Source: Bacteroidales bacterium (GTDB lineage: Bacteria; Bacteroidota; Bacteroidia; Bacteroidales; Bacteroidaceae). Taken from it: a stretch of 43,378 nucleotides of DNA. The notes under the pieces are model-generated. The model worked only from the letters and a program-made list of their open reading frames with translations, had not been told where the DNA came from and did no database searches. Below, one piece after another: positions 34,805 through 43,378 of this stretch. Position 1 is the first letter of the stretch. Every line of letters starts with the position of its first letter. A program made the translations under genes and the position numbers. The stretch is from positions 1-43,378 of the forward strand of contig JAUNKN010000017.1 in the NCBI GenBank assembly GCA_030532685.1, given 5' to 3'.

Positions 34805-35694
34805 CTCTTGTTCTCCTCCTGCTTTACCTCCTGCCCGCCTCGGCGCAGGAGATAGAGGCGCGCATCACGCTCAACCATCAGCAAGTGGAGGGGACCTCGA
34901 CGGCAGTATTTGACAACTTGAAGCAAAGTCTCACCGAATTTGTAAATACTCGCCAATGGACGCAACTACAATTTCGTCCTAAGGAGCGTATTCAGGTAGC
35001 TTTCAACTTTACGGTTCAAAAGTATGAGGAGAGTTCTTCTACCTTTGAAACAACATTGAGCGTCACTGCTACGCGACCCGTGTACAATTCGAGCTATACA
35101 ACAACGCTTTTTGCAACGCGCGATGGCAATTGTAAGTTTCGCTTTCAAGAGTTCGATAAGCTCGAATTTCGTCTTGAAAACCTGGACAACGAACTCACCG
35201 CCATCATCGCCTACTACTGCTACCTCATCATTGGACTGGATTTAGACGCCATGTCTCCAAAGGGAGGAACAGATGTGCTACAACAAGCACAAACGCTTTG
35301 TGGAAATGCTCAATCCTTGACGCTTTCTTCACAAGGCTGGAAGGCCTATGCCGATGGCAAAAACCGCTATGCCATCATCAACGACTATCTGGACGGAGCC
35401 ATGGAGCCGCTACGCCTCATGCACTACAAGTATTATCGTGAGGGTTTGGACGTCATGGCCGAAAACCCTGAACGTGCGCGCGCAGCCATTACTGAGTCGT
35501 TTGAATTGATGCAGAAAGCGATAGAAGCCAAATCTCTGAGCGAACTCCCTCAGCTCATCACCGAATATAAAGGCGACGAAATCGTAAATATCTATCAAGG
35601 GAAGGCCACAGCCAAGGAGAAAGATTTTCTCGTACCCCTTCTTTCGCGAATCAATGCCTCCAAAAATGGCACTTGGAACAAATTGAGAAACTAA
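34786..35694 (+). CDS. porD: Type IX secretion-associated protein PorD (DUF4835 family)
   Basis: A 302-residue secreted or outer-membrane-associated protein. It has a signal peptide (MRQVFVTLVLLLLYLLPASA) and the DUF4835 pattern: EARITLNHQQVEGT, FVNTRQWTQLQFRPKERIQ, the FRFQEFDKLEFRLENLDNELTAIIAYYCYLIIGLDLD segment and NDYLDGAMEPLRLMHYKYYREGLD. The family is annotated as PorD of the type IX secretion system, where its exact job is unclear. It overlaps coaBC by 19 nt and precedes recN by 6 nt, an order that supports the family call. Confidence 0.88.
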   Translation: MRQVFVTLVLLLLYLLPASAQEIEARITLNHQQVEGTSTAVFDNLKQSLTEFVNTRQWTQLQFRPKERIQVAFNFTVQKYEESSSTFETTLSVTATRPVYNSSYTTTLFATRDGNCKFRFQEFDKLEFRLENLDNELTAIIAYYCYLIIGLDLDAMSPKGGTDVLQQAQTLCGNAQSLTLSSQGWKAYADGKNRYAIINDYLDGAMEPLRLMHYKYYREGLDVMAENPERARAAITESFELMQKAIEAKSLSELPQLITEYKGDEIVNIYQGKATAKEKDFLVPLLSRINASKNGTWNKLRN

Positions 35695-35700
35695 GCCCGC

Positions 35701-37356
35701 ATGCTGACATCCTTACACATTAGCAACTATGCACTCATCGACTCCCTCCAGCTGGAACTGCATGGAGGGCTGAGTGTGATTACGGGCGAAACGGGAGCGG
35801 GAAAGAGTATCATTCTTGGGGCTCTTGGTTTGCTACAAGGCAATCGTGCCGACCTGAAAGTAATCAAGGCCGGTGCGCAAAAGTGTATTGTAGAAGGAGT
35901 GTTCACGACCGAAGGCTTGGGTGTGGAGCTGCTGTTGCAAGCGGCCGATATCGATGTCGAAGAAACGCTCACCGTGCGACGAGAAATCACAGCGACGGGC
36001 AAAAGCCGCGCTTTCATCAATGATACTCCAGTCAATCTCTCCACTTTGCGAGAGGTGAGTGCTCTGCTCATTGATATTCATTCGCAGCATCAAAATTTGC
36101 TCCTTTCGCACGAGACTTTCCTCTTGGATACACTCGACTGTGTGGCTGAGAATGCGATGTTGAGAGAGGAGTATGTTGAGGCGTTTCGGGCTTATAGCGA
36201 AACGGAGCAGCGATTGCGTGAACTGCGTGAAGCTGCTCAAAAAAGCACCGAAGACGAAGAATATCTCCGTTTTCAGCTGGCTCAGATTGAAGACGAACGT
36301 TTCCGCGTAGGCGAACAGGAAGAATTAGAGGCCGAGAGCGCAAAACTATCCCATGCCGAAGAGATAAAAGGGGCGTTCTATGAGGCCACGCATACTCTAC
36401 ACAATGACGACTCTAGCGTCCTTATTGCTTTGAGAACGGCTGCTACTGCACTGGAAGGGGTGGCCCGCTACATGGACAATGCCGAGGAATTGTCCGCACG
36501 ACTTCATACGGCTCGTATCGATATTGATGATGTCCTGAACGAGGTGGAGCGAGCTGCCGATGCCGTAGAGGTCGACCCCGAGCGCTTAGTTTGGGTAGAT
36601 GAGCGTTTGGCTACTATTTACCGCTTGCAGCGTAAGCATCACCTTGAGAGTGTGGAAGATTTGCTGGGATTGGCTGATGATTTGCGACAACGTTTAGAAG
36701 CGATAGACAATGCCGACGAACATATAGCTCAAGCTGAACAAGAACTTTTGCAAAGGCGTCGTCGTTTGGAAGAATGTGGACAGCGTCTTACTCAAGTCCG
36801 CCAGCAAGCTGCGCAAGAGATAGTCACGCACTTGGTGGAGCGACTGCAAAATTTGGGCATGCCGAGTGTGCGTTTGCTTTTTGAATTTGAGCATCGCACT
36901 CATCCTGACCGAACGGGGTTTGATGCTCTCCGCTTTCTCTTTTCGGCCAACAAACAGGTCGAGCCCCAAGATGTTGCCACTACGGCCTCGGGGGGAGAAA
37001 TCGCGCGACTTATGCTTTCCCTCAAAGCACTGATTGCCCAGAAAAAGAGTTTGCCCACCATCATCTTTGACGAAATCGATACAGGGGTGAGTGGCACCAT
37101 GGCCGAGCGAATGGGACGCGTGATGCAGGAGATGGGGCAATGGGCTCAAGTCATTTGTATCACCCATTTACCTCAAATTGCGGCCTTGGGGCAAGAACAC
37201 TTCCACGTTTACAAGCGCGAAACGAACGAAGGAACGCACTCGCACATCGATGTGCTAACTCCCGAGGCTCGTGTACAAGAATTGGCCAATATGCTTTCGG
37301 GCGCACAAATCACCGAAGCGGCCTTGGCCAATGCGCGCGAACTCTTGAAGTCTTAG
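35701..37356 (+). CDS. recN: DNA repair protein RecN
   Basis: A 551-residue SMC-like ATPase that acts at DNA double-strand breaks. Walker A GETGAGKS is at residues 29-36. A long coiled-coil part with many Glu, Arg and Gln residues runs from about 160 to 370. The signature TTASGGEIARLMLSLKAL and Walker B PTIIFDEIDTGVSG follow, then CITHLPQIAALG. Length and order match the family. Confidence 0.95.
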   Translation: MLTSLHISNYALIDSLQLELHGGLSVITGETGAGKSIILGALGLLQGNRADLKVIKAGAQKCIVEGVFTTEGLGVELLLQAADIDVEETLTVRREITATGKSRAFINDTPVNLSTLREVSALLIDIHSQHQNLLLSHETFLLDTLDCVAENAMLREEYVEAFRAYSETEQRLRELREAAQKSTEDEEYLRFQLAQIEDERFRVGEQEELEAESAKLSHAEEIKGAFYEATHTLHNDDSSVLIALRTAATALEGVARYMDNAEELSARLHTARIDIDDVLNEVERAADAVEVDPERLVWVDERLATIYRLQRKHHLESVEDLLGLADDLRQRLEAIDNADEHIAQAEQELLQRRRRLEECGQRLTQVRQQAAQEIVTHLVERLQNLGMPSVRLLFEFEHRTHPDRTGFDALRFLFSANKQVEPQDVATTASGGEIARLMLSLKALIAQKKSLPTIIFDEIDTGVSGTMAERMGRVMQEMGQWAQVICITHLPQIAALGQEHFHVYKRETNEGTHSHIDVLTPEARVQELANMLSGAQITEAALANARELLKS

Positions 37357-37450
37357 ATAAAGGGAGTCTTATTCCCTGATTCAGAGGACTTGTGATTGAG
37401 TAGTGAAAGGTTTCCGCTGCTTTTGTTTCTCTTTTTTTGAACAATGACTT

Positions 37451-39148
37451 ATGACGAGAATTCTTCTGGCTTGTTTAGCTTTTCTTTTTGTTACTTTCCC
37501 CCTCGTTGCTCAAAAGAGCAAGGAGTCCAATCGCGCTGTTGCTACACTCACGAGCTATGATGCGCAAGGTAAGATGCTGTGCTCCACGCAAGCTTTCTTT
37601 TGTTCGCCCACGGGAGAGGTGTGGGCACCTTACGCCGCGCTTTTAGGAGCGGTGCGTGCCGAAGTTGTTGATGCTCAGGGGCGAACGGCCCAGGTGCAAA
37701 GGGTGGTGCAAGCATCGAGCGTGCACGATGTGGTGAAGCTCACGACCAATATCCCTACGAAAAAACTCTTTTTTCTTCCAATAGCAAAGGATATACAGCC
37801 TGAAGCTTGGCTGCAAACCTACTATACGGTCAATAAAAAAGAGCTTCCGCAGCCTGTGAATGTACTCAAGCAGGAAAGTCTTGATAGTTTGTCGTATTAC
37901 ACTATTTCTACACCCAATGAAGCTCGATACATGGGAGCCCCCGTCGTCAATGAACGCGGAGAAGTGGTGGCATTGACACAAAAAAATGTGCAGAAAAATG
38001 CCGCCACAGCCTGTGCTTTGGACGCGCGTATTCTGTTGGCGCTCTCTTCTACCGCCTCGACGACTCAGGCTTTTAATCGTGATTTGCGGGCTCTGCACAT
38101 CGCTCCTTTGTTGGTCGCCGACAATGAGGAACAGGCTTATACCAGCGTATTTCTGAGCCTTCTTTCTCCTGCCGATACAATCGTGGCTTCTACCTTGATA
38201 AACGATTTTATGCGCTTGTATCCTCACAGTACAGAGTTGTATGTGCCTGCTGCCAATTTTCATGCCATGAAGCGTGGGGATTGGAGCACAGCCTATGATT
38301 ATATCCAAAAAGGTTTGTCGAAAGAAGGCGAACACCGTGCCAAACTCTACATCGCACTCTCAGATTTGATGAAGCAAAAAGCAGAGAGCGATACACTGAC
38401 CGCTCCTCGCTGGACGCTGGACGACGCCCTTGCAGCCGCAAACAAAGCTTATGCATTGCGCCCCGACACCACAACTGCTCGCCAACAAGCCGTTTTGCTC
38501 TACCAGCTGAAGCGTTGGGCAGAAGCTCGTGAAAAGTGGAAATTGGTCAATGCTTCAAGTCTTGCGCAGTGGGATAGCTACTTGCTGGAGGCCAGTTGCG
38601 TGGAGAATCTAAAAGGTGACTCGTTGGAAGTCTTATCCTTGGTCGATGCTGCGGTTCTTCACTACGAGCGCACGAAAGTGGGAAGTCCGCAAGTCTACCT
38701 CACGCGTGCCAACTACCTCTTGAAGGCTGGACTCTATCGTCGTGCCGTCGCTGACCTAATAGCTTTTGAAAAACAACTCCCCACAGGCCAACTCCCGAAT
38801 GCTGCTTTTTATGCCGAACGCAGCAGCATCGAGGTGAAAGCCAAAATGTATCAGCAGGCGCTCGATGACCTTGAAACCGCCATTAGTCGTGCTGTCTCGC
38901 AGGAGGAGCGAACGATGTATCTGACCGACAAGGCCTATTTACAGTTGCAAGTATCCTTGTTTGCTGAGGCTGCGACAACGGCTCAAAGTTTGCTCGCTTT
39001 GGATGCGAACAATGCCGATGCCTACAAAATTTTGGGCTTGAGCTGGGGCGAGCGCAAACAAAAGAGCAAAGCACTACAATTCCTGCGTCGTGCTCAAGCG
39101 TTGGGAGATGCTCAAGCCGAAACCCTCATTGCTAAATACAGCAAATAG
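37451..39148 (+). CDS. Secreted TPR protein with a degenerate trypsin-like N domain
   Basis: A 565-residue exported protein (signal peptide MTRILLACLAFLFVTFPLVAQ). Residues about 25-205 look like a trypsin/HtrA-fold domain (a bacterial VVN-type strand MGAPVVNERGEVVALT). However, the position of the catalytic Ser in GSP is Ala163 (MGAP), and no catalytic His-Asp pair is evident, so it is probably a pseudo-protease. From about residue 240 on come tetratricopeptide repeats (for example HRAKLYIALSDLMKQKAES, YRRAVADLIAFEKQLP, YQQALDDLETAISRAVSQ and NADAYKILGLSWGERKQKSKAL). The function is unknown; binding of partners in the periplasm is likely. Confidence 0.78.
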   Translation: MTRILLACLAFLFVTFPLVAQKSKESNRAVATLTSYDAQGKMLCSTQAFFCSPTGEVWAPYAALLGAVRAEVVDAQGRTAQVQRVVQASSVHDVVKLTTNIPTKKLFFLPIAKDIQPEAWLQTYYTVNKKELPQPVNVLKQESLDSLSYYTISTPNEARYMGAPVVNERGEVVALTQKNVQKNAATACALDARILLALSSTASTTQAFNRDLRALHIAPLLVADNEEQAYTSVFLSLLSPADTIVASTLINDFMRLYPHSTELYVPAANFHAMKRGDWSTAYDYIQKGLSKEGEHRAKLYIALSDLMKQKAESDTLTAPRWTLDDALAAANKAYALRPDTTTARQQAVLLYQLKRWAEAREKWKLVNASSLAQWDSYLLEASCVENLKGDSLEVLSLVDAAVLHYERTKVGSPQVYLTRANYLLKAGLYRRAVADLIAFEKQLPTGQLPNAAFYAERSSIEVKAKMYQQALDDLETAISRAVSQEERTMYLTDKAYLQLQVSLFAEAATTAQSLLALDANNADAYKILGLSWGERKQKSKALQFLRRAQALGDAQAETLIAKYSK

Positions 39149-39190
39149 CCCCTTCCTTGCCGAATCTTAATCCTTTTATTGATACCTTTC

Positions 39191-42100
39191 ATGAAACAAT
39201 CTTACACCCGATGGCTCGGGAGTGCAGCGGTTGCACTTGCCATGAGTCTTTACACCCCAGCCTATGCTCAAAAGGTGGTATTCCCACAAAAAGAACAGGC
39301 GGGTGAAGCTGCCGTAATGGTGAGCAGTGATACCTATGTGTTGAAGAACAACCTCCTCACAGCGACGTTCAAGAAGCAAGGACAAAGTTTGGTCTTTGGT
39401 GGCTGCCCACAGTTGAACCTCGAAGAAGGCAGCGAACTTTTTGAGCTACAGCTCGACGAGGGTGGAAAAACACTCGTGAAAGCCTCTGAATTGGAACTGA
39501 AGGAGGTGGAAAAAAAGACCTACACGGCCAATGAAAAACAAGTGAAGGGCTCTCGTAAGTTGCCCGGTAAGGCTATTGAAGCGAAGTTCGTTTACAAGGA
39601 TTTGAATATCACTTGGCGCGCTGTGCTGCGCGATGGTAGCCACTACCTCCGTACGGAGCTTGAATTGTCGGCTCCTAATAAGGATGTGCGCATGTTTGCC
39701 ATTCGTCCCATGCTCTATCAGGTCAATGTGGCTCAGGCAGGAAGCGCTCCTAAAGTGGTAGGCAATACGCGTGGTGCCGTATTGTTGAGCGATAAGATTT
39801 TTGCAGGTGTCGAGACTCCCACGGGGATCAATAGCGTAGGTGGAGGCGAGCAACATGTTTTTGCTCACAGTGCGTGGAACGCATCGTCCTTCTCGTGGAA
39901 GCCTACAGAGCTTCCCGAGGGAATTAAGAAGTTAGATCTCAAACTCGAGCAACTCGTTGGAACGAAGGGATATCTGAGTTTCAAGGAGGGAGGCGATCAA
40001 ACCATCACCTTCACCTATTTGCGAGGTGCTCACAAACTGAATATCGCGGGAGTAGAATTGCGCGACGTCACGACGGGTCGAGTGGTGGCCAGCGATTATC
40101 ACTATGGCCGTGCCGGAAGCAATCACCTGGCCAACGTCTATCATTTGAACGTGCCCGCCCGAGGCGTATATGAGGTGCGCTACTTCATCTCTCTTTACGA
40201 CAAATCCGAGAACAAGCCCGAGAGTATCGAGTCTCAGGGGAAAATCGTTTATTCCAAGGCCGTGGCTGAACCTGCTTTGGTCTATGATCTTGCGCCCGAT
40301 GCGGCTCCTGTAGTTGTGACGACGAGCCAAGCCAGTGGTGCATCTACTCCTTCCAACGCCCCTAAGCTCCAGGACGGCAGTCGCATTGCAATCCCCTATT
40401 CTCCCAGCACCTGGCGGGAAATGCAGCAATCCGAAATACCTTCACGCATTGGGGAATTAGGTTATGGCGCTCCCAATGTACAAGTCTTGGAACAATCCTA
40501 CAATATCACGACCTTGGGTGAGCTCCAAGCCGAATTTGTTTACGTCTCGGGTACGAAGCGTCTCAATATTGCAGGCTTTGATTTGGTCGACGCCAATGGA
40601 CAAGTCGTTGTGTCGGACTATCATGTTGGTTTCTCAGGAACGCAAAAGGAGAAACACATTTACAAGTTCACTGTTCCCAATACGGGTGAATTCAAACTGC
40701 GCTATTTTGTGCAAAAAAAGACCGAGGAGAACAATTCCTCGGGAAGCATCAATCTTTCTTTGACTCAGCGCGACACCGTGCATTTTGCCGCCACCAAAAT
40801 TCTTCCTATTCAAGGAACTTGGAGTCGCAACACCACGCTGCAAAAGGACAAAACTTGGAAAATCGGAGCTGTTGTTGGTTTGGTTGCTCCTGGACAACCT
40901 CGTCGCTCTTTCCTCTCTTATAGCGAGCGCGAGCGCGCTGTACCTTGGCGCACGATGCCTGCTTACATCTCGTGGTATGAATTGAACATCGATCGCAACA
41001 ACGACCGCAACTATACGAACAACATGAACATTGACCAATGTGTCGATGTTGTGCAGCAGTGGAAGAAAAATCTTTTTGACCGCTATGGAGAGCGCGTCAA
41101 TAGCTTTGTCTGGGACGATGGTTGGGATTTCTATGGAACTTGGGATTTCAACAAAAACTTCCCCAATGGACTGAAAGAAACAGACGCGCTGGTCAAAGAA
41201 ATGGGCAGTGGGCAAGGTGCTTGGTTAGGTCCCGTGGGAGGATATGGTGATAGTGGTAACTATCGTCGTGCTTACTGGGAAAATCAAGGAAAGATGCAAC
41301 TCTCCAATCCCAAGTATTACAAGGTCTTTACCGATGCTATCAAGAGTCTGTGCCATGGTCGTGGCTACGATTTCCGTTTCTTCAAGTTCGACGGTATCAG
41401 TGCCCAGTTTAGTTCCGTAGGTCCTGATGCAGGCACGGTGGGTGAGGAGAATGCCGAAGGTATCATCAGTGCCGAAATGGATGTGCGCGAAAATATCAAG
41501 GAAGACATTTTCTTCAACACCACAGTAGGTACGTGGGCTTCTCCGATGTGGTTTCACGTGACCGATGCGATTTGGCGTCAAGAGAATGACTATGGAGAAG
41601 TAGGCAATCAGGGTACGGATCGTGAAAAGTGGATTACCTATCGCGACCGCTTGGTATATCAAAACTTTGTCCAAAACTCTCCTCTCTGCCCCATCAACAC
41701 CTTGATGACGCATGGCTTCATCTTGTCTAAGTGGGGCAAGGTGTCGAAGAATATGGATTATGACGGCATCGTACGCGAGCTGCGCTGTGCTTTTGCTTGC
41801 GGCTCGGGCATGGTGGAACTTTACAACGACTATGCCTTGATGAACTCCATCAATGGAGGACGTCTTTGGGGCGATTTGGCCGAATGCCTGCGCTGGCAGC
41901 GTGTCAATGCCGATGTGCTGCCCGATGCTCACTGGGTAGGCGGCAATCCTTGGACAGGTACACGTGCCGAAGTGTATGGATGGGCCGCTTGGAATGGAGA
42001 CAGATCTGTCTTCACCTTGCGCAATCCTGCTCATTTGCCACAAACTTACAAGACCACTTTGCGCACTGCCCTCGAGATTCCAGAGTATTTCAAGGGAAAG

Positions 42101-43156
42101 ATTATCCTCTCCAAGGCCTTTGGTACTCAAGCCAATTTACCCGGAGTGCCCGAAGATACGCCCATCGACATCGACGACAAACTCACCATTCAACTTCCAG
42201 GAAGTTCCGTCTATGTGTTCAATGGCCGCGATAGCAAGATTGCTGCTGTGCCCGTGGAAAGTGTGAGTTTCCGTCACGAAGGCATAGAGGTGGTCGAGGG
42301 CAAGCAGAAAACGCTTGTTTGGGACATCGCGCCCGTCAATGCAACGCACACTTCGGTTGAGTGGAAAAGTAGTGCCGAAGACATCGTTACGGTACAGAAT
42401 GGCGTGGTCAAAGGCATAAAGCCAGGTACTGCAACAATCACGGTAACCGCTCAAGGTGGAAAAACTGCTCAAGTCGAAGTGCGTGTGTTGGAATATGTGC
42501 CAGAGGACTATGCCATCTCCTTCGAAAAAGACGCATTGCCTACCAAAAATGACCGCTTTGTGCGTTCGGTGAGCATCACTGAGGCAGGAAAAACAAAGCA
42601 AACACGCACGATTAGCGACGCGCGTCACAAACCATGGCAAGACCTCACGGCCGAACCCATCGAGGTGACCTCGGGCGCGATACTCACTCCGCACATTGAC
42701 TATACGGGAGTTTGGATGCATGGCTATGTATATTTGGACATGAACCAAAATAAGCAGTTTGACGTCAAGGCTGCTACCGACGAGGAAGTTATGAGTTTTT
42801 CTTACTTCGACAACAAGAAGAAAGAACTGGGACGCATCAGTACCAGCACTAATCGTAACCCAGGATTTGCTTCTTTGCCCAGATTCAAAGCTCCTACCAC
42901 ACCCGGCACTTACCGCTTGCGCTTCAAAGTAGACTGGGATAGCATCGATCCTGCTGGCAATCCTGGCCCTTCCAACGAGATTTTGAGTAACCGCGGTTCG
43001 GTGACCGATGTTTTGCTCAAGGTTGTGGCTCCAAGCAGTGTGGAGCGTATCTCGACCACTACTACTGCGCAGCCCACGTATGACCTTGGAGGACGCCAAA
43101 CTTCGGCAACGATTCCAGGTGTTTACATCGTGGGGCAACAAAAAGTGGTAAAGTAA
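39191..43156 (+). CDS. Secreted multidomain glycoside hydrolase (clan GH-D-like) with BIG2 and GEVED domains
   Basis: A 1321-residue secreted protein with a signal peptide (residues 1-27, ending TPAYAQ). An N-terminal beta-rich part (about 40-260) comes first. Two related copies of a roughly 90-residue beta domain follow (about 270-355, RGAHKLNIAGVELRD, and 438-527, SGTKRLNIAGFDLVD). A catalytic TIM-barrel region runs from about 600 to 990, with the FVWDDGWD motif (D642, D643) and the KFDG motif (D734, a candidate nucleophile), as in clan GH-D enzymes such as alpha-galactosidases. A bacterial Ig-like BIG2 domain lies at about 1022-1103 and a GEVED-type domain at about 1160-1270. The last 25 residues (YDLGGRQ...PGVYIVGQQKVVK) resemble a short type IX sorting-type tail. 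The substrate is unknown. The start is the ATG at 39191. Confidence 0.8.
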   Translation: MKQSYTRWLGSAAVALAMSLYTPAYAQKVVFPQKEQAGEAAVMVSSDTYVLKNNLLTATFKKQGQSLVFGGCPQLNLEEGSELFELQLDEGGKTLVKASELELKEVEKKTYTANEKQVKGSRKLPGKAIEAKFVYKDLNITWRAVLRDGSHYLRTELELSAPNKDVRMFAIRPMLYQVNVAQAGSAPKVVGNTRGAVLLSDKIFAGVETPTGINSVGGGEQHVFAHSAWNASSFSWKPTELPEGIKKLDLKLEQLVGTKGYLSFKEGGDQTITFTYLRGAHKLNIAGVELRDVTTGRVVASDYHYGRAGSNHLANVYHLNVPARGVYEVRYFISLYDKSENKPESIESQGKIVYSKAVAEPALVYDLAPDAAPVVVTTSQASGASTPSNAPKLQDGSRIAIPYSPSTWREMQQSEIPSRIGELGYGAPNVQVLEQSYNITTLGELQAEFVYVSGTKRLNIAGFDLVDANGQVVVSDYHVGFSGTQKEKHIYKFTVPNTGEFKLRYFVQKKTEENNSSGSINLSLTQRDTVHFAATKILPIQGTWSRNTTLQKDKTWKIGAVVGLVAPGQPRRSFLSYSERERAVPWRTMPAYISWYELNIDRNNDRNYTNNMNIDQCVDVVQQWKKNLFDRYGERVNSFVWDDGWDFYGTWDFNKNFPNGLKETDALVKEMGSGQGAWLGPVGGYGDSGNYRRAYWENQGKMQLSNPKYYKVFTDAIKSLCHGRGYDFRFFKFDGISAQFSSVGPDAGTVGEENAEGIISAEMDVRENIKEDIFFNTTVGTWASPMWFHVTDAIWRQENDYGEVGNQGTDREKWITYRDRLVYQNFVQNSPLCPINTLMTHGFILSKWGKVSKNMDYDGIVRELRCAFACGSGMVELYNDYALMNSINGGRLWGDLAECLRWQRVNADVLPDAHWVGGNPWTGTRAEVYGWAAWNGDRSVFTLRNPAHLPQTYKTTLRTALEIPEYFKGKIILSKAFGTQANLPGVPEDTPIDIDDKLTIQLPGSSVYVFNGRDSKIAAVPVESVSFRHEGIEVVEGKQKTLVWDIAPVNATHTSVEWKSSAEDIVTVQNGVVKGIKPGTATITVTAQGGKTAQVEVRVLEYVPEDYAISFEKDALPTKNDRFVRSVSITEAGKTKQTRTISDARHKPWQDLTAEPIEVTSGAILTPHIDYTGVWMHGYVYLDMNQNKQFDVKAATDEEVMSFSYFDNKKKELGRISTSTNRNPGFASLPRFKAPTTPGTYRLRFKVDWDSIDPAGNPGPSNEILSNRGSVTDVLLKVVAPSSVERISTTTTAQPTYDLGGRQTSATIPGVYIVGQQKVVK

Positions 43157-43216
43157 AGGCTTGAAAGCCCATTGCTTCAAAACGCTTGAAGATAGTCTTG
43201 AACTACAACGTATGAC

Positions 43217-43250
43217 GCGCGCTCGTTTGGCTCAAACCAAACGAGCGCGC
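43217..43250 (+). terminator. Terminator of the glycoside hydrolase gene
   Basis: A perfect 14-bp stem (arm GCGCGCTCGTTTGG, 43217-43230, pairing with 43237-43250) closes the loop CTCAAA and runs into CTTGTCTCTTTTCTCCT. It is a strong intrinsic terminator 60 nt after the stop codon. Confidence 0.85.
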
Positions 43251-43343
43251 CTTGTCTCTTTTCTCCTGTTGTGCTTCTTCCACGTGAATGGCTCCTGCTT
43301 GTGACAAAGAGGGGGGATATATGAGGAGCTGTGTTTTCTTTGT

Positions 43344-43378
43344 GCGTCGTAGGAATTTATACGTCCCACGTAGGATTT
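43344..43378 (+). repeat. Dispersed CCCACGTAGGA motif at the window end
   Basis: GCGTCGTAGGAATTTATACG is followed by TCCCACGTAGGATTT. It is closest to the minus-strand copy at 18501-18536. The two half-units (CGTAGGAATT and CGTAGGATT) repeat each other. The array may continue past the window end. Confidence 0.6.

Overview
The window looks like a chromosomal segment of a Bacteroidales bacterium with a type IX secretion system. The support is: homologues of PorQ, PorX and PorD, found only in Bacteroidota; a CoaBC-PorD-RecN gene order; promoter-like boxes of the Bacteroidota form (TTTG or TTG, 19-20 nt, TAnnTTTG); and a large type II-C Cas9. I suspect a relative of Alloprevotella, Prevotella or Porphyromonas but cannot fix the genus from sequence alone.

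Layout. 322-1557: peptidase T. 1792-7325 (minus): a gene set ispH, mnmA, polyprenyl synthase, tatD, a stand-alone AraC-type HTH protein and an L-cysteine desulfidase-like protein. 7560-8537 (minus): porQ. 8707-12932 (plus): a TonB-like protein, pgi, a HAD phosphatase and dprA. 13102-15391 (minus): cmk and the response regulator porX. 15510-15702 (minus): two identical tRNA-Val(UAC) genes with their own promoter and terminator. 16122-17617 (plus): lolD-like ABC ATPase and a CvfB-like S1 protein.

17618-18929 is a 1.3 kb gene-free stretch. It holds a strong terminator, one copy of a two-copy repeat element and a divergent tracrRNA gene. 18930-24776 (plus) is a complete cas9-cas1-cas2 operon without csn2 or cas4. 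No CRISPR array is visible in this window; a 28-bp perfect inverted repeat sits just after cas2, where an array could be expected.

25011-28389 (minus): tdk, a secreted protein of unknown function, a radical SAM protein and tilS. 28575-29519 (plus): menA, whose promoter overlaps the tdk promoter. 29646-31488 (minus): rplS, mtgA and a DUF3127 OB-fold protein. 31549-32375 is gene-free and carries the second copy of the repeat element. 32376-39148 (plus): dnaN, coaBC, porD, recN and a secreted TPR protein with a degenerate protease-like N domain. 39191-43156 (plus): a large secreted multidomain glycoside hydrolase, followed by a strong terminator.

Most genes are core housekeeping. The accessory content is the CRISPR-Cas locus, the intergenic repeat families (a 250-300 bp element with TTCCAC/GTGGAA ends and a short dispersed CCCACGTAGGA motif), and the secreted hydrolase. 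The most interesting parts are the compact tracrRNA/cas9 divergent control region, the missing array with a large hairpin in its place, and the repeat families. All functional calls rest on reading motifs in the translated sequence; no database search was run.
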